This document shows, one piece after another, positions 8,904 to 18,440 of a DNA stretch of 57,013 nucleotides. The stretch spans positions 1-57,013 of the forward strand of contig SSFW01000153.1 of the NCBI GenBank assembly GCA_008015595.1. The letters are read 5' to 3'. Made by a program: the position numbers and the translations under genes. Position 1 is the stretch's first letter. Every line of letters begins with the position of its first letter. The notes beneath the pieces are model-generated. The model was given only the letters and a program-made list of their open reading frames with translations, was not told where the DNA came from and made no database searches. This DNA is from Nitrosomonas sp. (GTDB taxonomy: Bacteria; Pseudomonadota; Gammaproteobacteria; Burkholderiales; Nitrosomonadaceae).

Positions 8904-10085
8904 ATGAAAAGATACTCGTTTTTTAGTTTATTACTATTACTCGCGCTTAGCGCATGTAAAACCGAATCGCTTTCAACAACCAAGCAAGCAGATACGATAC
9001 AACCAGCTCCAAGTGTTACTGAGAATATTAATCAACTTAGGTTAACACAATGGACACAGTTAATCGGTTGGGAAGCGGATGAGCTATTGCCTGCTTGGAA
9101 TACATTCATGCAAAGCTGCACTACATTAAAGCGCCAACCTAACTGGCAAGCAGTTTGTACAAAAGCCAGTATGCTTGAGCAAGCAAATGAGCAAACCATA
9201 CGATTATTCTTTGAAAGTCAACTTGCACCGTATCAGGTATTTAATTCAGACGGCAGTGATACTGGGATTATCACAGGCTATTATGAACCCTTGCTGCAAG
9301 GTAGTAAAAAATCAACTGAGAAATATCGTTTCCCAATTTATTCACCTCCCGATGATCTACTCGTCATTGATCTCGGTAACGCACTTCCCGATTTTAAGAA
9401 TTTACAGCTTCGAGGACGCCTTGAAGGTCGTAAGGTTGTTCCTTTCTATAGTCGTGCAGAAATTGAAAAGGGGATTCCAACGCTAAAAAATCGAGAATTA
9501 CTTTGGGTAGACGATCGGGTAGCGCTTTTTTTTCTCCATATTCAGGGTTCAGGGCGTATACAGCTTGAGAATGGAGAAATTATTAAGGTAGGTTATGCGG
9601 ATCAGAATGGCCATCCCTATGTTTCGATTGGGTCACTTTTAGTTCAGCGCGGTGAATTACCATTAGAAAAAGCATCGATGCAAGGTATTAAACAATGGGG
9701 TGTACAGAATCCAGAAAAATTAACTGAGTTATTGCATCAGAATTCTCGCTATGTTTTTTTTCGGTTACTTCCAGATTCATTAACGGGTCCACTGGGTTCA
9801 CTGGGTGTTCCATTGACGGCGGGCCGGAGTCTTGCCATAGATCCCCGAGTTGTACCTCAGGGCGCGCCTGTTTTTCTTTCGACGACCTGGCCTAATAGTG
9901 ATAAATCATTAAACCGACTAATGGTTGCTCAAGATACCGGTAGCGCCATCAAAGGGGGCGTACGCGCCGATTTTTTCTGGGGATTTGGTAAAGAAGCCGA
10001 GAATCAAGCAGGCAAAATGAAGCAGAATGGTAAAATGTGGGTATTACTACCGAAAGATATGACCATTCCACCTCATTCGAAATAA
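8904..10085 (+). CDS. mltA: Membrane-bound lytic murein transglycosylase A
   Basis: Outer-membrane lipoprotein that cleaves peptidoglycan glycan strands to anhydromuropeptides. From the ATG at 8904 the 393-residue protein begins MKRYSFFSLLLLLALSAC, a lipoprotein signal with lipobox LSAC. MltA signatures follow: TGYYEPLLQGS, PFYSRAEI, LLWVDDRVALFFLHIQGSG and PLTAGRSLAIDPRVVPQG. The last section, the 3D domain, contains VAQDTGSAIKGGVRADFFWG with the catalytic Asp. A GTG nine bases upstream (ORF-track start) is an alternative; neither has a clear ribosome-binding site. It converges on prlC with only 10 bases between stops. Confidence 0.93.
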   Translation: MKRYSFFSLLLLLALSACKTESLSTTKQADTIQPAPSVTENINQLRLTQWTQLIGWEADELLPAWNTFMQSCTTLKRQPNWQAVCTKASMLEQANEQTIRLFFESQLAPYQVFNSDGSDTGIITGYYEPLLQGSKKSTEKYRFPIYSPPDDLLVIDLGNALPDFKNLQLRGRLEGRKVVPFYSRAEIEKGIPTLKNRELLWVDDRVALFFLHIQGSGRIQLENGEIIKVGYADQNGHPYVSIGSLLVQRGELPLEKASMQGIKQWGVQNPEKLTELLHQNSRYVFFRLLPDSLTGPLGSLGVPLTAGRSLAIDPRVVPQGAPVFLSTTWPNSDKSLNRLMVAQDTGSAIKGGVRADFFWGFGKEAENQAGKMKQNGKMWVLLPKDMTIPPHSK

Positions 10086-10095
10086 CTCAAGATTC

Positions 10096-12189
10096 TCAAG
10101 TGGTCATGCAATTATGGCGGAGCAAAGCGTCAATTTTAGGTTCCCGTCCTCGAAATGCGATAAATGATTCTAGTGCAGGCCGACTTCCTCCCACCGCTAG
10201 AATTTCGCTCCAGAAGCGACTACCGGCTTGAGTGTTGACGATATTACTTGGATCGGTTTCTTCAAATAAACTGTACGCATCTGCTGATAAGACCTCAGCC
10301 CATTTGTAGCTATAGTATCCGGCAGCGTATCCACCTGCAAAAATATGCGCAAAACTGTTGGGAAAACGACTAAACGCGGGTGGAATAACAACTGCAACCT
10401 GCTGACGCACTTCATCGAGTAATGTTAATACGGTCTTTTCGCCATTAGGATCGAAATCATAGTGTAGATGCATATCGAACAGCGCAAATTCAATCTGGCG
10501 TAATGTTTGTAGACCACTTTGGAAATTTTTGGCAGCCAGTAATTTGTCAAATAAAGCACGTGGGAGCGGTACTCCACTTTCGATATGAGCGGTCATTTGA
10601 CTCAATACGTCCCATTCCCAGCAAAAATTTTCCATAAACTGGCTGGGCAACTCAACGGCATCCCATTCAACCCCATTGATGCCGGACACTGCTAAATCTT
10701 CAACTTGAGTCAGTAAATGGTGTAGGCCATGACCAAATTCATGAAATAGTACGATCACTTCATCGTGGGTAAACAATGCGGGCCGTGCCTGGCCATTTTT
10801 ATTGACGGGTGCCGAAAAATTGCAAGTCAAATAAGCGACCGGAATCTGTATAGATGATTGCCTATTTTCTTGCTCGATGCGACGCCGAGTCATCGCATCA
10901 TCCATCCATGCTCCACCGCGTTTACTGGGGCGTGCGTAGAGATCAAGGTAAAATTGACCGATCAATTGACCCTTTGCATCATGAATATCAAAGAATTTCA
11001 CATCAGGATGCCAGCGCTGAATGGGACGTGAAAGGCTTGCCTCAGAAATGGTAATTCCATACAGTGTTTCAACTAATCGAAACATTCCAGGGAGGACTTT
11101 GTTTTCAGGGAAATATTGTTTAACTTCTTGATCTGAGAAGGCATAGCGTTCTACACGAAGTTTTTCACTTGCATATGCTAAATCCCATGATTCTAGCTTT
11201 TCTAACCCGAGTTTGGTGCGGGCAAATACTTTAAGCTCTTCTAGATCTCGTTGAGCGTAAGGCTTTGCTTTAGCAGCAAGTTCATGTAAGAAATCGAGTA
11301 CTTGTCGAGGTGACTCAGCCATTTTGGGCGCTAAAGATACTTCTGCATAACAATTGAAGCCGAGTAAATTAGCTTCTTCTTTGCGCAGCTTTAGAATTTT
11401 GTTGATGAGTGGCATATTGTCCCAATTCGATGTGCCATGCACTAGGCTATCGATTTCGCTTGCGCGAGTTTGGTAAGCTCGATACATCTTTTCGCGTAAG
11501 TCGCGATTGTCAGCATATTGCATGACCGGTAGATACGAAGGGGCATGTAAAGTAAACTTCCAACCCTTCGATGGGTTAGGTGTTTTTTCAGCAGCTTCTT
11601 TAGCTGCTAAAAGCGCATCTTCTGGAATACCTGAAAGTTCATCTTGTTGAGTAATAATGAGGTAGAAATCATTGGTTGCATCAAGGAGATTGTCGCTAAA
11701 CTTCGCAGATAAAGCAGATAACTCTTCTTGAATCGCAAGAAAGCGTTTTTTGTTATCAGTAGTCAATTCTGCGCCACCCAATCTAAAATCGCGTAACTGA
11801 TTTTCAATAATTTTCTTGCGAGCATTGCTTAGATCATTAAATTCAGGGCTATTGCGTAATTGCTTAAATTTTTCAAATAACGATTGGTCTTGTGATAATT
11901 CCGCAAAATACTGCGTTACTTTGGGTAAGTTGGCATTGTAGACTTCACGCAGTTCTGGGCTATTCATTACTGAATTTAAATGTGATACCTGTCCCCAAGC
12001 TCTGGATAGTCGTTCGTTTGCATCTACGAGGGGTTGAATAAAGCTATTCCAAGTAGCAGTCGCTGCGGTGCGAGCTTGATCTGCAACGGATCGACATTGC
12101 TGTAGTAATGTTTCAATAGCAGGCAAAACATGTTCGGGTTTAATATCCATGAAGCGAGGTAGGCTAGTAAAATCAAGTAAGGGATTCAT
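10096..12189 (-). CDS. prlC: Oligopeptidase A, M3 zinc metallopeptidase
   Basis: Cytoplasmic M3-family endopeptidase that degrades oligopeptides, including cleaved signal peptides. The zinc motif VLFHEFGHGLHHLL is present, with a second Glu downstream. The ORF track starts 31 codons earlier, inside untypical sequence that reaches the pyrX stop region. I choose the ATG at 12189 because MNPLLDFTSLPRF aligns with the usual PrlC N-terminus, giving 697 residues, close to E. coli PrlC (about 680). The C-terminal FAGGYAAGYYSYKWAEVLSAD is the family's substrate-side signature. It is the last gene of the minus-strand run beginning at glcF. Confidence 0.94.
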   Translation of the reverse strand: MNPLLDFTSLPRFMDIKPEHVLPAIETLLQQCRSVADQARTAATATWNSFIQPLVDANERLSRAWGQVSHLNSVMNSPELREVYNANLPKVTQYFAELSQDQSLFEKFKQLRNSPEFNDLSNARKKIIENQLRDFRLGGAELTTDNKKRFLAIQEELSALSAKFSDNLLDATNDFYLIITQQDELSGIPEDALLAAKEAAEKTPNPSKGWKFTLHAPSYLPVMQYADNRDLREKMYRAYQTRASEIDSLVHGTSNWDNMPLINKILKLRKEEANLLGFNCYAEVSLAPKMAESPRQVLDFLHELAAKAKPYAQRDLEELKVFARTKLGLEKLESWDLAYASEKLRVERYAFSDQEVKQYFPENKVLPGMFRLVETLYGITISEASLSRPIQRWHPDVKFFDIHDAKGQLIGQFYLDLYARPSKRGGAWMDDAMTRRRIEQENRQSSIQIPVAYLTCNFSAPVNKNGQARPALFTHDEVIVLFHEFGHGLHHLLTQVEDLAVSGINGVEWDAVELPSQFMENFCWEWDVLSQMTAHIESGVPLPRALFDKLLAAKNFQSGLQTLRQIEFALFDMHLHYDFDPNGEKTVLTLLDEVRQQVAVVIPPAFSRFPNSFAHIFAGGYAAGYYSYKWAEVLSADAYSLFEETDPSNIVNTQAGSRFWSEILAVGGSRPALESFIAFRGREPKIDALLRHNCMTT

Positions 12190-12250
12190 AGCAAGTGCAC
12201 TTAAAGAAAATGATTGAAAGAAATAACTGAGTCGAAACCGACCGGGTAGT

Positions 12251-13531
12251 TTAGTTACTACGCTGATAAATGATATTACCACCGACTAAAGTATATTTAA
12301 CAGAACCAGGAAGCTCCATGCCCATAAAAGGAGTGTTTTTACCTTGGCTCTTTAGGGTTGATGGCGTTACTTTCCAGTAGGCTTCAGGGTCAAAGATACA
12401 AATATCGGCTGCTGCACCCAGGCTCAGGTGTCCAGCATCAATTGCCAAGATACTAGCTGGTATCTGGGTAATGACTTTTAGTCCATCTATTAATGAGAGA
12501 TTCATTGAATCGGCCCATTTTAGCGTCAAAGATAGTAGTAGCTCTAATCCACTAGCGCCTGCTTCCGACTCACCGAAAGGCAGCAATTTAGCGTCATCAT
12601 CAATGGGCGCATGGTCGGAACATATTGCATCGATCGTGCCATCGATCAAACCTGCTCTTAACGAATCTCGATCCTGCAAGTTTCTGAGTGGCGGTATAAG
12701 GTGGCAATTGGTATTAAAGAAACCAATATCCATTTCAGAAAGATGCAGATGATTGATAGAGACATCGCATGTAATCGGTAATTTTTGTTGCTTTGCAGTG
12801 CGAATCATTGCCACGCTTTCAGCGCTTGAGATACGGCACACATGAACACGGACACCAATTTCACGGACCAATAAAATAATATTAGATAAGGCAATGGTTT
12901 CAGCACAAACTGGAATGGGAGATAACCCGAGGCGTGTGGCGACTTCACCATCATGTGCAACCCCTCTATTCGCTAGGTTAATTTCTTGAGGGCGGAGCCA
13001 AACACTAAAGTTGAAGGTTGATGCGTAATACATTGCCTGGCGCAAAATATGAAGGTTTGTTATCGGCTCATCTGCATGACTGAATGCAACACACCCTGCA
13101 TCCCTTAGCTCGGCCATTTCTGTGAGTTTCTCGCCTTTTAATTTTTGGGTTAGCGCCCCGATAGGATAAACATGGATATGATTCAAGCTTTTAGTGCGAT
13201 GCTTTAACATTTCAACCAAACCTGGTTCATCCAGTGGGGGGTCTGTGTCAGGGGGGCAGGCAAGGCTAGTGATACCTCCAGCTGCAGCAGCATCGAGCTC
13301 GGATTCCAAGGTTGCTTTATATTCCAGCCCTGGTTCTCGTAAACGGGCAGACAAATCAATTAACCCAGGACACACCACCCAATCTTTGGCATCGATAACG
13401 GGGCAATCCGTAAATTCTGTGGGAATGCTACCAATTGCAACGATTTTGCCCTCAGCGATACAGAGATCTTTAACTGCATCGAGTTTATTTTGGGGGTCGA
13501 TCAAACGTCCATTTTTGATGAGCAATTTCAT
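12251..13531 (-). CDS. pyrX: Dihydroorotase-like protein PyrX, probably non-catalytic
   Basis: Class I dihydroorotase-like amidohydrolase fold, 426 residues. In active enzymes the motif PGLIDxHxHLREPG supplies two zinc ligands. Here it reads PGLIDLSARLREPG at about residues 55-68, so both histidines are replaced (S61, R63). The later PHHL metal motif is also altered, to INHL. The SDHAP motif with the catalytic Asp survives. In Pseudomonas and relatives such inactive PyrX/PyrC' proteins form a dodecamer with PyrB and are needed for ATCase assembly. Position immediately downstream of pyrB on the same strand supports this. A real dihydroorotase must be encoded elsewhere. Confidence 0.88.
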   Translation of the reverse strand: MKLLIKNGRLIDPQNKLDAVKDLCIAEGKIVAIGSIPTEFTDCPVIDAKDWVVCPGLIDLSARLREPGLEYKATLESELDAAAAGGITSLACPPDTDPPLDEPGLVEMLKHRTKSLNHIHVYPIGALTQKLKGEKLTEMAELRDAGCVAFSHADEPITNLHILRQAMYYASTFNFSVWLRPQEINLANRGVAHDGEVATRLGLSPIPVCAETIALSNIILLVREIGVRVHVCRISSAESVAMIRTAKQQKLPITCDVSINHLHLSEMDIGFFNTNCHLIPPLRNLQDRDSLRAGLIDGTIDAICSDHAPIDDDAKLLPFGESEAGASGLELLLSLTLKWADSMNLSLIDGLKVITQIPASILAIDAGHLSLGAAADICIFDPEAYWKVTPSTLKSQGKNTPFMGMELPGSVKYTLVGGNIIYQRSN

Positions 13532-13611
13532 AAATTGGATGGGTGCTTACTCAGGTAATACTATTATAAAGGAAGGTTATTTCTCGTCATGCTAATAGGT
13601 ATAAGATCGCG

Positions 13612-14562
13612 CTAATTACCGGCTAAAATGGACATGACAGCCATGCGCACCGCGATTCCAAACGTAACCTGCGGTAAAATCACTGATTGCCCGCCATCAG
13701 CAACGACAGAGTCAATCTCGATTCCTCGATTCATTGGGCCAGGATGCATAACAATAGCATCTGGCTTTGCTTTAGCTAATTTCTCCGGCGTGAGTCCGTA
13801 ATATTTGAAATATTCTTCATTGCTCGGTAAGTTTGCGCCTTGCATGCGTTCATTTTGCAAGCGCAGCATGATGACCACGTCGACATCGCGCAAGCCTTTT
13901 TCCATATCATGGTAAACATGAACGCCCAGCCGCTCGACTTTGTTGGGTAGTAATGTTTTAGGGGCAACGACTCGAATTTCCGGTACGCCGAGCGTGCTTA
14001 GGGCATGAATCTGTGATCGAGCCACTCTCGAGTGCAGAATATCGCCAACGATCGCAACGCGCAGATTATGAAAATCCTGCTTGTAGCGACGAATCGTAAA
14101 CATATCGAGTAACGCTTGAGTAGGATGAGCATGTCGGCCATCACCCGCGTTGATGACATGAATATCGGGTTTTACATGACTTGCAATCATATGCGCTGCG
14201 CCACTTTGCGAATGGCGAACGACAAACATGTCTGCATGCATTGCAGACAGGTTGTTGACAGTGTCTAACAATGCTTCCCCTTTTGATTGCGCTGAAACCG
14301 CAATGTTTAGGTTAAGCACATCTGCAGATAGACGTTTTGCAGCAATTTCAAATGTCGTTCGAGTACGTGTGCTAGGCTCAAAAAAAAGATTGAATATCGA
14401 TTTACCTCGTAACAGCGGGATTTTTTTGATTTCTCTTTCCGTGACACCGGTAAAGGACTCTGCTGTATCAAGAATCAGAGTCAAAATCGAAGCTGGCAAG
14501 CCCTCGATAGTCAGTAAATGAAGTAGCTCACCGTTTTTATTGAGTTGAAGTTGATGATTCAT
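13612..14562 (-). CDS. pyrB: Aspartate carbamoyltransferase catalytic subunit
   Basis: Catalyses carbamoyl phosphate plus aspartate to N-carbamoylaspartate, the committed step of pyrimidine synthesis. 316 residues. The carbamoyl-phosphate motif [13 protein letters not shown] (about 58-70) and the [10 protein letters not shown] motif are intact. [14 protein letters not shown] begins the aspartate-binding domain and [13 protein letters not shown] is near the end. The start ATG overlaps the pyrR stop as ATGA. No pyrI regulatory-subunit gene is adjacent; pyrX follows after 80 bases, consistent with the class A (PyrB-PyrX) holoenzyme. Confidence 0.96.
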   Translation of the reverse strand: MNHQLQLNKNGELLHLLTIEGLPASILTLILDTAESFTGVTEREIKKIPLLRGKSIFNLFFEPSTRTRTTFEIAAKRLSADVLNLNIAVSAQSKGEALLDTVNNLSAMHADMFVVRHSQSGAAHMIASHVKPDIHVINAGDGRHAHPTQALLDMFTIRRYKQDFHNLRVAIVGDILHSRVARSQIHALSTLGVPEIRVVAPKTLLPNKVERLGVHVYHDMEKGLRDVDVVIMLRLQNERMQGANLPSNEEYFKYYGLTPEKLAKAKPDAIVMHPGPMNRGIEIDSVVADGGQSVILPQVTFGIAVRMAVMSILAGN

Positions 14563-15074
14563 TCTGCCGCCAGCTTCACATCCAGTAAGCCCAAACTAAG
14601 TCTTCCATCGGATTGTTGCTTAAGTTCTAACATATTATTGGTGGGTAACGATAATACAGCCCCAACATACTGAGCAGCAATTGGAAGCTCTCGCTGGCCG
14701 CGATCGACTAACACAGCCAAATGAATACTGGCAGGTCGGCCATAATCGAAAATTTCGTTTACGGCCGCACGGATTGTTCTTCCGGTATAAAGCACATCAT
14801 CGACTAAAATGATATGGCTATTTTCAACTTCAAACGGAAGGGCAGAGGGTTTGACCTGGGGATGCAGGCCAATTTTACTATAATCATCCCGATAAAATGA
14901 GATATCCAGGACGCCAAGGGGTAATTTAAGGTTGAGCGCTTGGTGAATTCGCTGTGCAACCCATACGCCTCCCGTATGAATACCTACCATTGCCATCGAT
15001 TCATGGGTAATCGGTGTTAATTGCTTGATCAGCTCAGTGAGTAAAAACTCTGCATCAGGGAGTCGTTGGGACAT
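14559..15074 (-). CDS. pyrR: PyrR-family uracil phosphoribosyltransferase/regulator
   Basis: PRT-fold protein (171 residues) with the PRPP loop [18 protein letters not shown] and the PyrR-type segment [14 protein letters not shown]. PyrR proteins can bind pyr mRNA to control attenuation and also have UPRTase activity. I see no obvious anti-terminator structure upstream here, because the gene overlaps ruvX by 20 bases. The ORF track begins at a TTG; I use the ATG at 15074 ([12 protein letters not shown]), the normal PyrR N-terminus. It is coupled to pyrB by a 4-base overlap, so it is surely part of the pyrimidine operon. Confidence 0.92.
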   Translation of the reverse strand: MSQRLPDAEFLLTELIKQLTPITHESMAMVGIHTGGVWVAQRIHQALNLKLPLGVLDISFYRDDYSKIGLHPQVKPSALPFEVENSHIILVDDVLYTGRTIRAAVNEIFDYGRPASIHLAVLVDRGQRELPIAAQYVGAVLSLPTNNMLELKQQSDGRLSLGLLDVKLAAE

Positions 15075-15537
15075 GATCAAAGAAAGATTGAAGAATATGT
15101 TGTGCTGCAACTTGATCGATAAAACGATCTTGTTGCGAGCGGCGGATACCTAATTCATTGAGTGTTAATCTCGCACTGCGGGTCGTAAAGCGCTCATCAA
15201 CCATAACGACCTTGATTCTGAAACGACCTTCTAGTCGCCTTGCAAATAATCTGCTTAATCGAGTCATTTCATGCTCTGCGCCATCATCATGCAGCGGTAA
15301 TCCAACTACTAATAATTTTGGTTCCCAAGCTGTGATAAGTTTTGCGATGGCTTCAAATTGTATTTTGATTACCTCGCTAGTGATCGTGGTCAGCGGATGA
15401 GCCAATTTCAGCTCGCTTTCACCAATAGCAATTCCAATATAGCGTTTTCCAAAATCGAAGGCCATCACTGTTCCTTGGAAACAATACTGGGAATCGTTAA
15501 TCGTACTTAAAGTGCTTTCCGAGTTGCTCGTTACCAT
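15055..15537 (-). CDS. ruvX: YqgF/RuvX-type RNase H-like nuclease (16S rRNA processing)
   Basis: RNase H-fold protein implicated in 16S rRNA 5'-end maturation and proposed as a Holliday-junction resolvase. 160 residues. Motifs: VMAFDFGKRYIGIAIGE with the first catalytic Asp, LLVVGLPLHDDG, VVMVDERFTTRSA and FIDQVAAQHIL with the last Asp. The N-terminus is about 20 residues longer than usual. An internal ATG at VMAFDFG would be too short, so I keep the first ATG. The order yqgE-ruvX-pyrR-pyrB is a well-known proteobacterial cluster; the 3' end overlaps pyrR. Confidence 0.93.
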   Translation of the reverse strand: MVTSNSESTLSTINDSQYCFQGTVMAFDFGKRYIGIAIGESELKLAHPLTTITSEVIKIQFEAIAKLITAWEPKLLVVGLPLHDDGAEHEMTRLSRLFARRLEGRFRIKVVMVDERFTTRSARLTLNELGIRRSQQDRFIDQVAAQHILQSFFDHVPTTP

Positions 15538-15566
15538 TGAACTTAGATGATTACTTTGTGGCTCAT

Positions 15567-16127
15567 TTAAGCATGACCGATTTGGTTGGATAGATTAGAA
15601 AAATCAATACCAAGCAATTTGATCGCTGCAGGCAATCGTTCATCAAAAGTCATTTCAAAAATGATGCTATGAGAAGCGGGCACTGTAAGCCAGGCATTCT
15701 GGGCTAATTCTTGTTCTATTTGACCTGGTGCCCATCCCGAGTAACCGAGGGTGACGAGCATTTCATCAGGGCCCTCACAGTTTGCAATGGCGTGAAAAAT
15801 ATCAACCGAGGAAGTTAATCCAACTTTTGGGTTGACAGCAAGTGTCGATTTCCAGTTTCCAATCGGCTTATGTAACACAAAGCCACTATCAATTTGCACG
15901 GGGCCACCAAATAGAACAGTCGGTTCTTTAGGAAAGGTATCAATCCGAGGGATGCCGAGTTGGTCAAAAAATTTCTCTAATGAGAGATCAGTGGGACGAT
16001 TGATGACTAATCCTAATGCCCCACGCTCATTGTGTTCGCAAATATAAGTCAATGTTTTGGCAAAAAAGGGATCGGCCATATTCGGCATGGCGATAAGGAA
16101 ATGATCTGTTAAATTGACATTTTCCAT
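15567..16127 (-). CDS. UPF0301/AlgH (YqgE) family protein
   Basis: YqgE/AlgH family, 186 residues from the ATG at 16127 (the ORF-track start is a TTG five codons upstream). Family signatures include [12 protein letters not shown] at the N-terminus, [27 protein letters not shown] and [15 protein letters not shown]. The fold is known; the biochemical role is not, though AlgH was linked to alginate control in Pseudomonas. It precedes ruvX by 29 bases and belongs to the same transcript. Confidence 0.93.
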   Translation of the reverse strand: MENVNLTDHFLIAMPNMADPFFAKTLTYICEHNERGALGLVINRPTDLSLEKFFDQLGIPRIDTFPKEPTVLFGGPVQIDSGFVLHKPIGNWKSTLAVNPKVGLTSSVDIFHAIANCEGPDEMLVTLGYSGWAPGQIEQELAQNAWLTVPASHSIIFEMTFDERLPAAIKLLGIDFSNLSNQIGHA

Positions 16128-16179
16128 TGCTTCAACGCTCAAAACATTGTTTTTACTGTTGCTTGGATACGATTATTCA

Positions 16180-16806
16180 TTAAATCCAATATGCGGTTTG
16201 CGTCATTACTTTCGAGCTGGCTTTCATTGCTAATTTGACGGGTAAAGGCAACTCGGCACCGCCATGAGAAACCGCCATCGTTGCATGGCTCGCTTCATCG
16301 GTTTTCATTTGTGTAACAATCGCACGACTCTTTTCATCCTGAGTGGGCAATTGTTGAAGGTGTCCTGCTAGATGCTTTTCCACTTGATGCTCGGTCTCGG
16401 CCAGAAAACCAAGGTTCCATTTGTCTCCTAGCATACCAGCTACAAGACCGATTGCAAATGATCCCCCATACCATACGGGATTGAGTAAACTTTTACGTCC
16501 GCCTAATTCAGCGATTCTTCTTTCGGTCCATGCAAGGTGCTCGGTTTCTTCCCGAGCGGCTTGAGTCAGTGTTTTTTGTACCACTTGATTACGTGCGGTT
16601 AACGCTTGCCCTTGATATAGCGCTTGGGCGCAGATTTCTCCCACATGATTGACCCGCATCAAGGCGATCGATTTTTTTTTCTCCACTTCCGTTAGCTCAT
16701 GATCTGGCAAACTATCCCCGGGAACCGGGCGATAGGTCTGAGCTGGCGCGGCGAGCGTGCGTAATGCATTATCTAGTCCGATAATAACGCGATCGATATT
16801 GAACAT
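16180..16806 (-). CDS. coq7: 2-polyprenyl-3-methyl-6-methoxy-benzoquinol hydroxylase (Coq7)
   Basis: Di-iron hydroxylase making the last hydroxylation of the ubiquinone ring (demethoxyubiquinone hydroxylase). The ORF track runs 45 codons too far upstream, into glcF sequence. The ATG at 16806 gives [18 protein letters not shown], the standard beta-proteobacterial Coq7 start, and 208 residues. Iron-ligand motifs [38 protein letters not shown] and [10 protein letters not shown] are in place. It implies an aerobic, ubiquinone-using respiratory chain. It lies 36 bases downstream of glcF on the same strand. Confidence 0.94.
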   Translation of the reverse strand: MFNIDRVIIGLDNALRTLAAPAQTYRPVPGDSLPDHELTEVEKKKSIALMRVNHVGEICAQALYQGQALTARNQVVQKTLTQAAREETEHLAWTERRIAELGGRKSLLNPVWYGGSFAIGLVAGMLGDKWNLGFLAETEHQVEKHLAGHLQQLPTQDEKSRAIVTQMKTDEASHATMAVSHGGAELPLPVKLAMKASSKVMTQTAYWI

Positions 16807-16841
16807 CTCTTCCAAGCTCCTTTTCAATAATAGATTTTCAA

Positions 16842-18113
16842 TCATTGTATACTCATTTGACGAGCGAGCAAGGTTACTGGATGCAAAACTTCGATTCCAG
16901 CTTGCTGTTCGTTTAGCTGACTTGCGATATGGAATGCGCACCCAATATTGGATGTGGCGAGATAATCAGCATTAATTGCGAGCACATCCTGTATTTTATG
17001 AGTTAACAAAGCTTCTGCAATACCTGGCTGATCAAGGAAATAAGTCCCCGCCGCACCGCAACATTGATCCTGATTTGCTAATTCTTTCAATTCAATTTCT
17101 GGGATGTACGCCAGAATTTTTGAGGGAAATTGCGATCCGCGTAAAACATGGCGTAAGGTACAGGGATGATGAACCGCAACGCGTTTCGCTAAAGGATTGA
17201 ATTTAATCTGACTGAAATCTTGTTCTGCGAGGAATTGATTGATATCCATCACAGGAATTGAAAAGCCATTATTCTCAACTAAGTGAGCACCACAGCCCGA
17301 TGCAGTTGTGATCAATGCGGTCAGATTCAAGTCTTTAAAAGTTTGCTGATTCTGTGCTAGCAAATTTCCGGAATGAGCGGATTCACCACGGTGCTGATAT
17401 AAGGCGCCACAGCAAGTTTGCTGCTGAGGGACATGAACCGAGTAGCCCAATTGGTTCAATACTGCAATCGTTGATAAATGCGTTTCTACATCGATTAATC
17501 GCGCAATGCACCCTAAAAACAAACCAACTTCACCGCGTTGTTTCCCAACCGCAGGATAGAATGATTGCCAGTGCTGGAAGGGATAACGGATAGGGGGTAA
17601 TTTCGATAGCAATAATCTAAATGAAGTTCCATTCAGAAAGGGCAATCGTAACAATAAGCGCTGTAAGCCCAGTTGCTGGAATAATTTAACAAATGGGCGA
17701 AGCGTATCAAAGCGCCAGGGTTTATCGATCCATTGCCGTTCAAGCCAGCTTCGTATCTTATAGGGGACATCTGCTTTTTTAACCGATGCATTCAAAATTT
17801 TGACCCGAGCTTGGTCAACTAGCTTTCCGTAGGACACTTTACTTGGGCATACATATTCACAGGCCCGGCAAGTTAAGCACCGATCGATATGCAAAGTAAA
17901 GCGCTCATTCATGGGAATGTGCTGTTTCATGACCCCGCTGATCATCGCGATGCGGCCGCGTGGCGAATCTGCTTCAGACAGCGTTAATCGGTAAGTTGGG
18001 CAATACGGCAGGCAAAGTCCGCAGGCAACGCATTTATCGGCTTCAGCGAGTATTTCAGTTTGATTCCAGGATGCAACTGAAGCTTGTGGTGTTTCTAATC
18101 GGGTCGTTTCCAT
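16842..18113 (-). CDS. glcF: GlcF-like (Fe-S)-binding subunit
   Basis: Iron-sulfur protein related to the glycolate oxidase subunit GlcF. From the ATG at 18113 it has 423 residues. Two 4Fe-4S motifs are seen: [14 protein letters not shown] (about 30) and [14 protein letters not shown] (about 80). Two CCG domains follow ([14 protein letters not shown] and [12 protein letters not shown]). GlcF normally passes electrons from FAD subunits GlcD/GlcE to quinone, but neither is next to it here. The upstream neighbour is an unrelated hypothetical in the opposite direction. The function may therefore be glycolate oxidation with distant partners or a different 2-hydroxyacid dehydrogenase. The ORF-track start 12 codons earlier is a TTG. 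Confidence 0.82.
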   Translation of the reverse strand: METTRLETPQASVASWNQTEILAEADKCVACGLCLPYCPTYRLTLSEADSPRGRIAMISGVMKQHIPMNERFTLHIDRCLTCRACEYVCPSKVSYGKLVDQARVKILNASVKKADVPYKIRSWLERQWIDKPWRFDTLRPFVKLFQQLGLQRLLLRLPFLNGTSFRLLLSKLPPIRYPFQHWQSFYPAVGKQRGEVGLFLGCIARLIDVETHLSTIAVLNQLGYSVHVPQQQTCCGALYQHRGESAHSGNLLAQNQQTFKDLNLTALITTASGCGAHLVENNGFSIPVMDINQFLAEQDFSQIKFNPLAKRVAVHHPCTLRHVLRGSQFPSKILAYIPEIELKELANQDQCCGAAGTYFLDQPGIAEALLTHKIQDVLAINADYLATSNIGCAFHIASQLNEQQAGIEVLHPVTLLARQMSIQ

Positions 18114-18440
18114 GAATAAAAATTGATAATGTTTTGCTGTTATTGCCAATTGCTGCTAATAAATAGATTTAGGTTGATTGTAGCCGATTTATTAGCACGT
18201 ATTAGTACACGCTTTATCAATCGTAATTCAGCACTACAGGTCATTTTACTGAGCGTTGAGCTATCGTATCGAATCTAACCCTGATTGCCCATCGAAACTC
18301 ATTTATGCTGCACTTGATCTCAAAGCAGGAACTTGCTCCCCAGGGGTTTATTTATGATTACAATTTGTGGGTATGTCAAAGTTTGTTATGATGAAAGCTA
18401 AGTCAATGTTATTCCACGAACAATTGCAAATAAAAAACGA
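18114..18440. other. Divergent intergenic region between glcF and an orphan membrane-protein gene
   Basis: About 330 bases with no ORF longer than a few codons that I can support. It must hold the glcF-operon promoter (minus strand) and the promoter for the 18441 gene (plus). Only the plus-strand element described separately looks recognisable. Confidence 0.5.
18365..18392 (+). promoter_or_regulatory. Candidate sigma-70 promoter for the 18441 gene
   Basis: TTGTGG and TATGAT are separated by 16 bases and lie about 50 bases before the ATG at 18441. The -10 matches consensus at five of six positions and the -35 at four. Seen by eye only. Confidence 0.35.

Noticed and set aside
13194-13595. 133-residue plus-strand ORF across the pyrX start
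   Set aside because: Ser/Gly/Pro-rich antisense frame to pyrX with no recognised motif.
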